Positions 23,454 through 32,837 of a stretch of DNA of 37,698 nt are shown here, piece after piece. The stretch lies in the NCBI GenBank assembly GCA_025924515.1, contig JAICIE010000019.1, positions 1 to 37,698 on the forward strand. The letters run 5' to 3'. Under the pieces are notes generated by a model. That model was not told the DNA's origin. It saw nothing but the letters and a program-made list of their open reading frames with translations, and did no database searches. This DNA comes from Jatrophihabitans sp. Its GTDB lineage: Bacteria > Actinomycetota > Actinomycetes > Mycobacteriales > Jatrophihabitantaceae. Positions within the stretch are counted from its first letter, which is position 1, and each line of letters opens with the position of its first letter. The position numbers and the translations under genes are program-made.

Positions 23454-25439
23454 ATGGACGCCTGGGGCGTCGACGAGCGGTACCTCGACTCCGCCAAGGT
23501 CGAGCACGCCATCTCGGCTGAATCGATCGCCGCCGTGCGCGAGCTGATCGGCAGCGTTCCGGACGACCTCGAGCGGACCGCGCCACTGGTCGTGGTCCGC
23601 GGGCGGCCGCTGGCCCTGAGCGGCACGGTTTTCCTCGAGGACGGGTCCGAGCAGCCGCTGCAGCCCGGACCCCTGACCCTGCCGCCGGGCTACCACCAGC
23701 TGCGCGGCCCGGACGGCGCGACCCGGCAGCTCGTCGTCAGCCCGGGCAGGTGCTGCCGGCCGTCGCGGCGGGCCTGGGGCTGGGCGGTGCAGCTCTACGC
23801 GTCCCGCTCGCGGACCAGTTGGGGGATCGGCAACCTCGCCGACCTCCGCACCGTGAACGAGTGGGCCAGCGAGCGCGGAGCCGGATTCCTGCTGGTCAAT
23901 CCACTGCACGCCAGCGGGCTCACCGCACCGCTCGAGGCCAGCCCCTACTCCCCCACCACCCGGCGCTACCGGTCGCCGCTGTACCTCAGTGTCGCCGACC
24001 TGCCCGGCGCCGACCGCGTCGATCTCGCCGCAGCGGCGGGAACGGCGCGCGCACTCAACGACGACCCGGCGATCGACCGCGACGCGGTGTGGCGGGTCCT
24101 GCGGCCCGTGCTCGAACAGCTTTTCACCGTCTCCGGTTCCGATCCCGACTTTCTGTCCTGGCGGCACCAGCAGGGACGTTCACTGCAGCAGTGGGCGACG
24201 TGGTCGGCGCTCGTCGACGCACACGGACCGAGCTGGCGGGACTGGCCCGGGCAACTGCGCCGGCCCGACTCCGCGGAGGTCGCGCGCTTCGCCGACGATC
24301 ACGGCGACGGCGTCGGGTTCCACGCCTGGTTGCAGTACCACCTGTCGCGGCAGCTCGACGGCGCGGTCCGGGCCGGAACCGTGATCCAGGACCTGCCGAT
24401 CGGGTTCCACCCGTCCGGCGCGGACGCCTGGGTCTGGCAGGACGTGCTGGCGTTCGACGCCAGCGTCGGCGCGCCGCCGGATCCGTTCAATCTCGCCGGT
24501 CAGGACTGGGGCCTGCCACCGTTCGTGCCCTGGAAGCTGCGCCGCGCCGGGTACGCGCCGTTCATCGAGTCCATCCGGGCCACCATGGCGGCCGGCGGCG
24601 GGTTGCGCATTGACCACGTGGCGGGGCTGTTCCGGCTGTGGTGGATCCCGACCCAGCTGGACGCGACCCAGGGCGCGTATGTGCGGTATCCGGCTGAGGA
24701 CCTGGTGAACCTCGTCGCGCTAGAGAGCGAGCGGGCCGGAGCGGTCGTGGTGGGTGAGGATCTCGGCACGGTCGAGGACGTGGTCCGCGACACGATGGCC
24801 GACGCCGGGATGCTCTCCTACCGGTTGCTGTGGTTCGAGGAGGACGAGCCGCGGAACTGGCCGGTCGAGGCGATGGCGGCCGTGACCACGCACGACCTGC
24901 CGACCGTGGCCGGGCTGTGGTCCGGCGTCGACCTGCGCGACCAGCAGGCACACGGCGTGCCTGCGGACGAGGCGAGCACGCGGCAGCTGCGCGACCGGTT
25001 GACCGACCTCGCCGGGATCGGCGCGGCCGTCGCGCCGCCGGACGCGGTGGTCGGGGCCTACCGAGCACTCGCGCAGGCGCCGTGCACCCTGCTGACCGCC
25101 ACGCTCGAGGACGCGCTGGCCGTCGAGATCCGGCCCAACATCCCGGGAACCACCGACCGTGCCAACTGGTCGCGGGCCCTGCCGGTTTCGATCGAAGAAT
25201 TGGCGGGCTCGGCCATGGCGGCAGCGGTCGCGGACGTCCTCACCGCCGCGGTCGGCTACGGTCGAGACGTGGCCGAGGAGGACGAGCGGGTCGAACACCG
25301 GGCGCAACTGTTGCCGGAGGAGCGCACGGCGACGAGCGACGACCCGGAGACGCAGGCGGAGATAATCCTCGCGGATTCCGACGCGCGCACCGAGGACCCA
25401 GAGGGGACCATGCGGGACTCGCACCAGACCCCCCAGTGA
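23454..25439 (+). CDS. malQ: 4-alpha-glucanotransferase (amylomaltase)
   Basis: About 661 residues, GH77. The start is the ATG at 23454, seven bases after a GGAGGA site; an open frame reaching back to 22398 overlaps the CHAD gene and is discarded. Catalytic residues are visible: nucleophile D387 (LRIDHVAGLFRLWW), acid/base E435 (VGEDLGTV) and D481 (TTHDLPT). SPYSPTTRRYRSPLYL is the glucan-binding loop near residue 163. The enzyme shuffles alpha-1,4-glucan chains in glycogen and maltodextrin metabolism. An N-terminal extension of about 100 residues, typical of actinobacterial MalQ, precedes the barrel. The C-terminal 60 residues are acidic and look disordered. Confidence 0.92.
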   Translation: MDAWGVDERYLDSAKVEHAISAESIAAVRELIGSVPDDLERTAPLVVVRGRPLALSGTVFLEDGSEQPLQPGPLTLPPGYHQLRGPDGATRQLVVSPGRCCRPSRRAWGWAVQLYASRSRTSWGIGNLADLRTVNEWASERGAGFLLVNPLHASGLTAPLEASPYSPTTRRYRSPLYLSVADLPGADRVDLAAAAGTARALNDDPAIDRDAVWRVLRPVLEQLFTVSGSDPDFLSWRHQQGRSLQQWATWSALVDAHGPSWRDWPGQLRRPDSAEVARFADDHGDGVGFHAWLQYHLSRQLDGAVRAGTVIQDLPIGFHPSGADAWVWQDVLAFDASVGAPPDPFNLAGQDWGLPPFVPWKLRRAGYAPFIESIRATMAAGGGLRIDHVAGLFRLWWIPTQLDATQGAYVRYPAEDLVNLVALESERAGAVVVGEDLGTVEDVVRDTMADAGMLSYRLLWFEEDEPRNWPVEAMAAVTTHDLPTVAGLWSGVDLRDQQAHGVPADEASTRQLRDRLTDLAGIGAAVAPPDAVVGAYRALAQAPCTLLTATLEDALAVEIRPNIPGTTDRANWSRALPVSIEELAGSAMAAAVADVLTAAVGYGRDVAEEDERVEHRAQLLPEERTATSDDPETQAEIILADSDARTEDPEGTMRDSHQTPQ

Positions 25440-25448
25440 CCCGCGGGC

Positions 25449-26090
25449 TCACACCAGGTCGGCGAGTTCCTCGATCCCGTTGACGGTGTGGTCCGGCGCG
25501 GCAAAGACGCCCGGGTACTCCGCGCCGGACCGGTTGACCCAGGCGGCGCGAAGCCCCGCCGCACGGGCCCCGTCGACGTCCCACGGATGCACCGCGACCA
25601 GCACCAGGTCGGCCGGGGCCACACCGAGCGACGTGGCGGCGTAGCGATAGCTTCGCGGGTCCGGCTTCCACGCCGGGGCGTCGTCGACGCTGAGCAGCGC
25701 CTCGAACAGCGAGCGCAGGCCGGCGCGGGTCAGGACCCCGTCGGCCACCGAGGCGGCGCCGTTCGACAGTGTGGCGAGCCGGACCCCGCGCGACGCGAGT
25801 GCGCGCACGCCGGGCTCGACATCGTGGTGCAGGTCGAGGTTCGAGAACCGGTCGAGGACGCTCTCGGCTGCGTCGGGTGGCAGGATGCCGCGCAGCCCGG
25901 CCCGCGCGACGTCGCCGAAGCGAGGACGCCGGCCGGCGAGCGTGAGCGCGAAGCCGTCGCGCAGCACGCCCGCGAACCAGGGAACGGCCGATGTCGGGTC
26001 GGCTCCGGCTGCGGCGAAGGCCTCGCGGATGCCGCCGAGGTCGGTCAGGGTCTCGTTGACGTCAAACAGCACGACCGGGCGCGACGGCAT
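25449..26090 (-). CDS. HAD-superfamily hydrolase, haloacid dehalogenase type II-like
   Basis: 213 residues. HAD motif I is FDVNETLTDL with the nucleophilic Asp at residue 10, motif II is TLSNG, motif III the K in AWKPDPRSY, and motif IV lies near VAVHPWDVDGARAAG. The VNETL form and PWDVDGA loop are typical of 2-haloacid dehalogenase-like proteins, but many such genes act on phosphate esters, so the substrate is open. The start is ATG 26090. It is convergent with malQ (9 bases apart) and divergent from the UbiA gene. Confidence 0.85.
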   Translation of the reverse strand: MPSRPVVLFDVNETLTDLGGIREAFAAAGADPTSAVPWFAGVLRDGFALTLAGRRPRFGDVARAGLRGILPPDAAESVLDRFSNLDLHHDVEPGVRALASRGVRLATLSNGAASVADGVLTRAGLRSLFEALLSVDDAPAWKPDPRSYRYAATSLGVAPADLVLVAVHPWDVDGARAAGLRAAWVNRSGAEYPGVFAAPDHTVNGIEELADLV

Positions 26091-26153
26091 AGACCCAGTC
26101 CTACTCCGGGCCGGCGCAGGCCGCCCCGGAGTAACCGCCGTAGCGTTCGCCGA

Positions 26154-26990
26154 GTGGAGCGCGCAGCGACGCCGGTCGCCCTGGCGCGTGCCAGCCACCC
26201 GGTCCCGACGCTCGCCGTGACCGTGTTCTCCGCGCTGCTGGCCGCAAGCACGGCGACGCCGCTCGGGACGGGAATCCTGCTGGTGGCCGCGGTGCTCGCC
26301 GGCCAGCTGTCCGTCGGCTGGTCCAACGACCGCATCGACGCCGCCCGCGACCGGGCGGTCGGCCGGACCGACAAACCGGTCGCCACCGGCGCGGTGACCC
26401 TGCGAACCCTCGACGCAGCGCTCGTCGCGACAGCCGCCGCCTGTGTCGGGTTGTCCCTTGCGCTGGGCTGGCGGGCCGGGCTGACCCATCTCGGCGCGGT
26501 GGCCTGCGGCTGGCTGTACAACGCCGGAGTCAAGACCACGGTCCTCTCCTGGCTGCCCTATGCCGTGGCGTTCGCAGCGCTGCCCGCGGTCGCCACCCTC
26601 GCGCTGCCGACGCCGGTGGCACCGGCCGGCTGGGTCCTGGCGACCGGCGCCCTGCTCGGGTCGGCGGCGCACCTGGCGAACGCGGTTCCGGATCTCGCCG
26701 AGGACCGCCGCACCGGCGTCCGGGGGCTGCCGCACCGGCTCGGCGCGCGCGGCTCGCTCGCGCTCGCCGCGGCGCTGCTGCTGGCGGCGTCGGTGGTGGT
26801 TGCGATCGGGCCGCGGCGCCCGCCGCTGCTGGCGAGCTGGATCGGGCTCGGCCTCGACGCCGCGTTGGTGCTGGCGGCGCTCCCGACCGCGCTGCAGCGC
26901 CCGGCCAGCCGGGCGCCGTTCCAGGGGATCATGGCCGTAGCCGGAATCGACCTCGTCCTGCTGCTCCTCACCGGCCGGCACCTGCACTGA
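26154..26990 (+). CDS. UbiA-family prenyltransferase (SCO3242/EboC-like)
   Basis: About 278 residues with eight or nine hydrophobic helices. The first Asp-rich motif is NDRIDAARDRAVGRTDKP (near residue 60) and the second is DLAEDRRTGVRGLPHRLG (near 180); in UbiA proteins these bind the Mg-prenyl diphosphate. It transfers a prenyl chain to an acceptor at the membrane. Similarity to the actinobacterial SCO3242/EboC group is my recollection from these motifs. None of the usual ebo partners is next to it. The GTG start at 26154 is chosen because it begins just before the first helix. Acceptor unknown. Confidence 0.8.
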   Translation: MERAATPVALARASHPVPTLAVTVFSALLAASTATPLGTGILLVAAVLAGQLSVGWSNDRIDAARDRAVGRTDKPVATGAVTLRTLDAALVATAAACVGLSLALGWRAGLTHLGAVACGWLYNAGVKTTVLSWLPYAVAFAALPAVATLALPTPVAPAGWVLATGALLGSAAHLANAVPDLAEDRRTGVRGLPHRLGARGSLALAAALLLAASVVVAIGPRRPPLLASWIGLGLDAALVLAALPTALQRPASRAPFQGIMAVAGIDLVLLLLTGRHLH

Positions 26991-27034
26991 GGATTCGAAC
27001 TGCGCTCCGGGCGAACCCTGGCACAATCTGCGAA

Positions 27035-28891
27035 ATGGTGGCCTCGGTCCCCGAGATCCCGCTGCCGGAGATGTCCCTTCAGGACGCGAACCTCGGCAGC
27101 GGCCCCGAAGCTGCCGACGACCTCGGCGCCGCGCCGGACGTCGATGCGTCCGTGCAGATCGACCGGCTCGAGCAGCTCGCCCGGGTGACCGCGGAGCTGG
27201 CGGCCGCGGAGGATCTCGACCAGGTCGTCGACGTGGTGGTGTCGCACGTGCACGACGTCCTCGACGCCGCGATCTCGGGGTTCATGCTGCGTGACGGCGA
27301 CGAGCTGCGCTTCGTCGCGTCGAAGGGGCTCTCCTCGAACGTCGTCAAGGAGTGGGCCCGGTTCGGGGTCGCCGCGAACACGCCGGCCAGTGAGGCCGTC
27401 CGCACGGGCAAGCCGGTCCTCGTCGAAGAGACGGAGGAGAGCGAGCGGCGCTACCCGCTGCTGCGCGGCTACCTGCATCACGGGCGGTCACTGGTCTGCC
27501 TGCCGATGATCGCCGCCGGGGAGGCGATCGGCGCGATCTCGCTCAGTTTCGAGACATGGCAGCCCGCGCAGCGGGAACTGGGCTTTCTGGCCACCTTCGC
27601 GAACACGACCGCCCAGGTCATCCAGCGCATCCGCGCGGCCGAGACCGCCGCGCTGCGGGCGGCGCAGCTGGCCCTGTTGGCCGATGCCTCGGCAGAGCTC
27701 GCCAGCAGCCTGGACTTCCACGCGACCCTCACCAAGGTCGCGCAGTTGGCGGTCCCGCGCCTGGCCGACTGGTGCACCGTGGACATCGTCGAGAACGGCA
27801 TCCTGCGCACCCTGGCCGTAGCCCACAGCGATCCCGCCAAGGTGAACTGGGCCTGGCAGCTGCAGGCGCGCTGGCCGCTCGACCCGGACGCCGGCAATGG
27901 CAGTCCACACGTCGTCCGGACCGGGCGCAGCGAGTTCTACCCGGAGATCACCGACGAGATGCTGGTCGCCTTGGCGCGCGACCAGGAGCACCTGCGCGTC
28001 GCGCGCGAGCTCGGCCTGTCCAGCGGGCTCACCGTTCCTCTCACCGCCCGCGGCCGGACGCTCGGTGCCCTGTCGATGATCCGCGCGGGCGGCGGCCGGC
28101 CGTACGGTCGCGACGACCTGGCGGTCGCGGAGGATCTCGGCCGGCGGGCCGGGACGGCCATCGACAACGCCGTCCTCTACCGCTCCTCGCGGGACGTGGC
28201 GCTGCAACTGCAGCGCGCGGTGCTTCCCGAGGTGCCGCCGTCAGTGTGCCGGTGCGCGGTGGCCGCGATCTACCGTCCGAGCGCGCGGGCCGAGGTCGGC
28301 GGGGATTTCTACGACATCCTCGACCTCGGCGACGGCCGCATCGCAGCGGTCATCGGTGACGTCATGGGTCACGGCGTGCCGGCGGCGGCCGCGATGGCCC
28401 AGATGCGCTCCGCCGTCCGCGCCTACGCCAGCCTCGACCCGGACCCGGGCAGCGTCGTCACCGCTCTCGACCGGATGTTCGCCGCGCTCTGCATCCGGCA
28501 GCTCGTCACGCTGATCTACGCTGTCCTCGATCCGGCGACCGGGGACCTCAGCGTCGTCAACGCCGGGCACCCGCCGCCGCTGGTGCTCGCCGAGGACGGC
28601 GGCAGCCGTCTGGTACAGGGTGTGCCGCAGCGTCCGCTCGGGGTCGGCGGCGAACCCCGGACGCCGCTGCATGACCGGCTGCGGGCGCACGACACCGTGC
28701 TGCTGTACACCGACGGTCTGATCGAGCGTCGCGACGAGGACATCGACGAAGGCTTGCAGCGGCTGCGCGACGCCGCGGGGCTGCTGCAGATCCGCGACCT
28801 CCGCGCGGCGACGAACCGGCTGGTGAGCCGCCTGCACAACGACGAGATCGGCGACGACGTGACCGCGGTCACGCTGCGCCTGCCGGACTGA
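27035..28891 (+). CDS. GAF-GAF-SpoIIE protein phosphatase
   Basis: 618 residues. GAF domains lie at about 45-200 and 215-385 (the second ends VAEDLGRRAGTAIDNAVLYR). A SpoIIE-type PP2C domain follows at about 405-617 with metal-binding Asp residues D424 (VGGDFYD), D442 (IGDVMGHG), D560 (LLYTDGLIE) and D607-608 (GDDVTAV), so the phosphatase looks intact. It would remove phosphate from a STAS anti-anti-sigma protein in answer to a signal sensed by the GAF domains. It is cytoplasmic, with no membrane segment. It ends 18 bases from the convergent giant sensor gene. The STAS gene at 32838 is the nearest candidate substrate. Confidence 0.88.
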   Translation: MVASVPEIPLPEMSLQDANLGSGPEAADDLGAAPDVDASVQIDRLEQLARVTAELAAAEDLDQVVDVVVSHVHDVLDAAISGFMLRDGDELRFVASKGLSSNVVKEWARFGVAANTPASEAVRTGKPVLVEETEESERRYPLLRGYLHHGRSLVCLPMIAAGEAIGAISLSFETWQPAQRELGFLATFANTTAQVIQRIRAAETAALRAAQLALLADASAELASSLDFHATLTKVAQLAVPRLADWCTVDIVENGILRTLAVAHSDPAKVNWAWQLQARWPLDPDAGNGSPHVVRTGRSEFYPEITDEMLVALARDQEHLRVARELGLSSGLTVPLTARGRTLGALSMIRAGGGRPYGRDDLAVAEDLGRRAGTAIDNAVLYRSSRDVALQLQRAVLPEVPPSVCRCAVAAIYRPSARAEVGGDFYDILDLGDGRIAAVIGDVMGHGVPAAAAMAQMRSAVRAYASLDPDPGSVVTALDRMFAALCIRQLVTLIYAVLDPATGDLSVVNAGHPPPLVLAEDGGSRLVQGVPQRPLGVGGEPRTPLHDRLRAHDTVLLYTDGLIERRDEDIDEGLQRLRDAAGLLQIRDLRAATNRLVSRLHNDEIGDDVTAVTLRLPD

Positions 28892-28909
28892 CGAGGCGCA
28901 TTGCGCGGA

Positions 28910-31900
28910 TCAGGATTGGCGTCGGCCGAGGCGCACCGTGCACCACACGGCCTTGCCCGCGACGTCGGGACGCGTCCCCCACCGTTCGGACAGCGCCGCC
29001 ACCAGCCGAAGGCCGCGGCCGGTCTCGTCGGCCGGACCCGCGTCGCGCGGCTTGGGCAGCGCGGCGCCCGAGTCGTGCACCTCGACGAGGACCTCGCCGC
29101 GGGTGCGCCACAGCCGCAGTTCGGCCGGCGGCGTGCCGTGCCGGCGCGCGTTCGTGACCAGCTCGCTGACCAGCAGCTGCACGTCGAAGAGATCTTGCGC
29201 GTGTACGCCCCAGCGCCGCATCGTCCGCACCGCGAAGTCGCGCGCGGCGGCGACGACGCTGTCGCGGTCGGTGATCGCCATCCGCACCGCGTCGTCGCGA
29301 CCGGCCGGCGGCGTCCCGACCGAGGCGACGAGCAGGGCTACGTCGTCGTCCGGGCCCGACGGGAGCAGCGCGTCGACGAGCAGGCTGGGAACCGCCTCGA
29401 GCGGCGCGTCGAGCCGGCCGAGACGGTCTGCGAGCTGATCGATGCCTCGGTCCAGGTCGCTGCCGCGGTGCTCGACGAGGCCGTCGGTGTACAGCGCGAG
29501 AATTGATCCGGCGGGGAGGTGCACCGTCTCGACGTGGTTGCCGTATCTGCCGGTGCCGAGCGGCGGATCACCGCAGAGCAAGCGTCGCGGCGCCTGCCCC
29601 GGCGCGACCAACAGCGGCGGCAGGTGCCCGGCATTGCCGTAGCGCAGCGTCGAGCCGGCAGGGTCGTAGACGGCGTACACGCAGGTCACGATGGTGTGCT
29701 CGCTCACCTCTCGAACCGGGTCGTCGAGCAGTTGCAGCACGTCGCCGGGATCGAGGTCCAGGCGCGCGTAGGCGCGGACCGTCGCGCGCAGCTGCCCCAT
29801 CACCGCCGCGGCGCGCACGCCGCGCCCCATGACGTCGCCGAGGACGAGCGCGGTGCGGCCACCGCCGAGATCGATCACGTCGTACCAGTCGCCGCCGACC
29901 TGCGTGCCGTCGACCCCGGCGCGGTAGTAGGTGGCGACCTGCAGGTTGTCGGCCGTGAAGGTCGGTGCGGGGAGGAGGCTGCGCTGCAGCTCCTCGGCGA
30001 TCGCGTGCTCACGGGCGGCGACTTCCCGTGCGGCCGAGGCGGCGGCCAGCGCGTGCTCGGCGGCGCGCTGCTCGGTGACGTCCTGGAGGCTGCCGCGCAG
30101 CAGCGGGCCGGCATCCGCACCGCGGACGACCACGCCGTGCGCCCGCACGAGCCGGCACCCGTCCTCGCTGCGGTCGAGGCGGACCTCGACGTCGATCGGC
30201 TCGTCGGCGTTGATCGCACGGTCGAGCGCCTCGCTCACCAGGCTCCGATCCATCGGGTCGATCGTCGACAGCACGGCGTCGAGCGACTGCACCAGCTGAT
30301 CCGGGTCCAAGCCGAGAATGCGGTAGTACTCAGCCGAGCCGACCAGCCGCCCTGTGGCCGGCTCGAGTTCCCAGCTGCCGACCTGGGCGAGCCGCTCGGC
30401 CTGGTCGAGCAGAGCGCGGCTGCGCTCCAGTTCGGATGCCACCCGTCGCACCCGGTCGAGCTCGAGGTTGGCGCGCACCCGGGCCAGCAGTTCCCGGCCG
30501 GAGAACGGCTTGACGAGGTAGTCGTCGGCGCCGGCCTCCAGGCCCTCGACGGTGGCCTCCTCACCGGCTCGCGCGGAGAGCATGACGACCGGGACGTGCA
30601 AGGTCGCCGAGTGTTCGCGCAGCGCCGCGAGCAGCCCGAAACCGTCGAGCTTGGGCAGCGTCACGTCGGTGAGGACGAGATCGGGCAGGAGACGGATGGC
30701 CTTGTCCAGCGCGGCCTGGCCGTCGGCCGCGGTCTCGACGGCGTAGTCGCGGGTCAGCAACCCGGCGACGTACTCGCGCATGTCGGCGTTGTCGTCGACG
30801 ACCAGAACCCGCGGTCGCTCGTCGCCGGCGGGCACCCGGTCGGTTGCCGCGCCGTCGGGCTGCTCCGCCAGCCAGCGGGACGCTTCCGCGAGGTATCCGG
30901 CAAAGTAGTGCGCGGCCTCCGGCACGTCGTCGACGAGCTCTGTGGTCACCTGGTCGCGGGGCAGATGCTCCGTGCCGCCTGGGATCCGCACCGTGAACGT
31001 GCTGCCCGCGCCGACCGTGCTCTCGACCGACACTCTTCCGCCGTGCAGCGCCGCCAGCTCCGCGACCAGCGCCAGCCCGATGCCGGATCCCTCGTGGGTG
31101 CGAAGGGGTGCGCCGCTCACCCGGTGGAACCGCTCGAACAGCCGGGCCTGCTCGCCGGCCGGGATCCCGATCCCGGTGTCGCTGACGCTGAGGTCCGCGC
31201 CCCCGTCGACGGGCCGCAGGCCGACGGTGATCCCGCCGGCGAAGGTCGCCTTCAGCGCGTTCGAAAGCAGGTTGAGGACGATCTTGGCCCACATCTCGCG
31301 GTCGACGTGCAGGCGCTCGGGCAGCGGGGTGATCTGCGTGGTGAGCGCCAGCCCAGCCCGCTCGAAGGCGGACTCGAACATGCTGGCCAGCTCCGCGGTG
31401 TAGCGGGCCAGGTCGAGTGGTTCGAACCGGGCCCGCACCTGTCCGGCCTCCAACCGGGAGAAGTCGAGCAGCGTGTTGACCAGCTTCAGCAGCCGCTGAC
31501 CGTTGCGCTGGATCGTCATCAAGCGGGCCCGGTGTTTCCCCGGAAGCGGAGCGGACCGGTCAGTGAGCGCGTCCTCCGCGGGCCCCAGCAGCAAGGTCAG
31601 CGGCGTGCGGAGCTCGTGGCTGATGTTGGTGAAGAAGGTGGTCTTCGCCCGGTCGAGCTCGGCGAGCTGCTCCACCCGCTGTCGTTCCTCCTCGAACGCG
31701 CGGGCGCGCGTGATGGCGGCGGCGATCAGGCCGGCGACCAGCTCGACGAAGCCCAGGTACCCGTCGTCGACGGGCCGGTGCCGGTTGAGGCCGACCGCCA
31801 GGAACCCGTACGGCCGGGTCTGGCCGGTGCTTCGGAACGGAACCACGAGTCCGCACTCGGGCGGCAGGCTCCACGCGCCGGTCGGCAGATCCGGGAAGCG

Positions 31901-32716
31901 CCCGTCCAGTTCGGTGCGGACGTGCCGGGCGCCGCCGCGCACGTCGGCCGCGGGCCAGGCCGTGTCATCGCCGTCGACCTCGATCACGTCCGGCGCGGCC
32001 GGATGGCCGAACGGGATCCCGGCGGTCCACGCCAACCGGGCCGACGAGCCGTCGGCGTCGAACAGGTAGCTCAGTGCGAACGGCATGTTGTACGGGTCCG
32101 CGCCGACCTGGCGGCGGGCGGCCGCGAAGACTTCCGCCTCGGTCGCCGCCCGGGCGAGGTCCGCGCTCAGATCCCGCACGGTGGTCATCCGTCGCTCGGC
32201 GACGACGCGGGCGGTGTCCTCGCTGACCACGCACAACATTCCGGCCACTCGCGCGTCGTCGCCGACGATCGGGCTGTAGGAGAAGGTGTGGTACGTCTCC
32301 TCCGGGTAACCGCTGCGCTGCAGGAACAGCAGCAGGCTCTGGTCCCAGGTTGCCTCTCCGGTCGTCAGCACCCGCTCGATGCGCGGGCCGATGTCCGGCC
32401 AGATCTCGGACCACACCTGCGCGGCGGGCTTGCCCAGCGCCCACGGGTACTTCGCGCCGAGGGTGTCGCGGCGGTAGGCGTCGTTGCAGAAGAACGTCAA
32501 CCGCGGGCCCCACGCCAACCACATCGAAAACCGGGAGCCGACCATCAGCCGAACCGCGTTGTTCAGGCTCGCCGGCCAACCGTCCGGCGGACCGAGCGGC
32601 GTCGAAGCCCAATCGACCGCCGCCAGGTCGCGGCCCAATTCGGTGTCCGGCCGGAACAGCGGCACCACCGGCGATCCGCGGGACGGCGGCTCGCCGGCGG
32701 GGGCCGCGTCGGCCAT
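28910..32716 (-). CDS. hybrid histidine kinase fused to SpoIIE phosphatase and RsbW-like kinase
   Basis: 1268 residues. In order: a PAS-like domain (about 50-165); a GAF domain (180-340); HisKA with phospho-acceptor H367 (FFTNISHELRTPL); HATPase with N486, DTGIGIP at 513 and GSGIGLAL at 543-550; a receiver with acidic D641-642, phospho-acceptor D684 (LVLTDVTLP) and K736; a second PAS (775-885); a SpoIIE PP2C domain (905-1132) with D943, D961, D1078 and D1123-1125; and an RsbW-type HATPase (1150-1262; SELVTNA, HDSG, GRGLRLV). All key residues are present. It joins a complete hybrid two-component sensor to both the phosphatase and the kinase of a partner switch. An AAGGAGG site (complement of 32723-32729) precedes the ATG. 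No membrane segment. A STAS gene is divergent at its start. Confidence 0.9.
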   Translation of the reverse strand: MADAAPAGEPPSRGSPVVPLFRPDTELGRDLAAVDWASTPLGPPDGWPASLNNAVRLMVGSRFSMWLAWGPRLTFFCNDAYRRDTLGAKYPWALGKPAAQVWSEIWPDIGPRIERVLTTGEATWDQSLLLFLQRSGYPEETYHTFSYSPIVGDDARVAGMLCVVSEDTARVVAERRMTTVRDLSADLARAATEAEVFAAARRQVGADPYNMPFALSYLFDADGSSARLAWTAGIPFGHPAAPDVIEVDGDDTAWPAADVRGGARHVRTELDGRFPDLPTGAWSLPPECGLVVPFRSTGQTRPYGFLAVGLNRHRPVDDGYLGFVELVAGLIAAAITRARAFEEERQRVEQLAELDRAKTTFFTNISHELRTPLTLLLGPAEDALTDRSAPLPGKHRARLMTIQRNGQRLLKLVNTLLDFSRLEAGQVRARFEPLDLARYTAELASMFESAFERAGLALTTQITPLPERLHVDREMWAKIVLNLLSNALKATFAGGITVGLRPVDGGADLSVSDTGIGIPAGEQARLFERFHRVSGAPLRTHEGSGIGLALVAELAALHGGRVSVESTVGAGSTFTVRIPGGTEHLPRDQVTTELVDDVPEAAHYFAGYLAEASRWLAEQPDGAATDRVPAGDERPRVLVVDDNADMREYVAGLLTRDYAVETAADGQAALDKAIRLLPDLVLTDVTLPKLDGFGLLAALREHSATLHVPVVMLSARAGEEATVEGLEAGADDYLVKPFSGRELLARVRANLELDRVRRVASELERSRALLDQAERLAQVGSWELEPATGRLVGSAEYYRILGLDPDQLVQSLDAVLSTIDPMDRSLVSEALDRAINADEPIDVEVRLDRSEDGCRLVRAHGVVVRGADAGPLLRGSLQDVTEQRAAEHALAAASAAREVAAREHAIAEELQRSLLPAPTFTADNLQVATYYRAGVDGTQVGGDWYDVIDLGGGRTALVLGDVMGRGVRAAAVMGQLRATVRAYARLDLDPGDVLQLLDDPVREVSEHTIVTCVYAVYDPAGSTLRYGNAGHLPPLLVAPGQAPRRLLCGDPPLGTGRYGNHVETVHLPAGSILALYTDGLVEHRGSDLDRGIDQLADRLGRLDAPLEAVPSLLVDALLPSGPDDDVALLVASVGTPPAGRDDAVRMAITDRDSVVAAARDFAVRTMRRWGVHAQDLFDVQLLVSELVTNARRHGTPPAELRLWRTRGEVLVEVHDSGAALPKPRDAGPADETGRGLRLVAALSERWGTRPDVAGKAVWCTVRLGRRQS

Positions 32717-32837
32717 CCGGGACCTCCTTGCTGCACGCGGAACCGGGAGCGCGCGCGGTCGGCCCGGCCGGCGCCACGATATACGCTTGCTCGCCGAGAA
32801 TCGTAGGACGGCACGTCACGAGAAGAGGGCGCCGCGC

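Noticed and set aside
29519-32806. 1095-codon open frame on the plus strand opposite the giant sensor
   Set aside because: It is the antisense shadow of a gene with clear domains; its product is Arg/Gly/Val-rich with no motif. High GC keeps such frames open.
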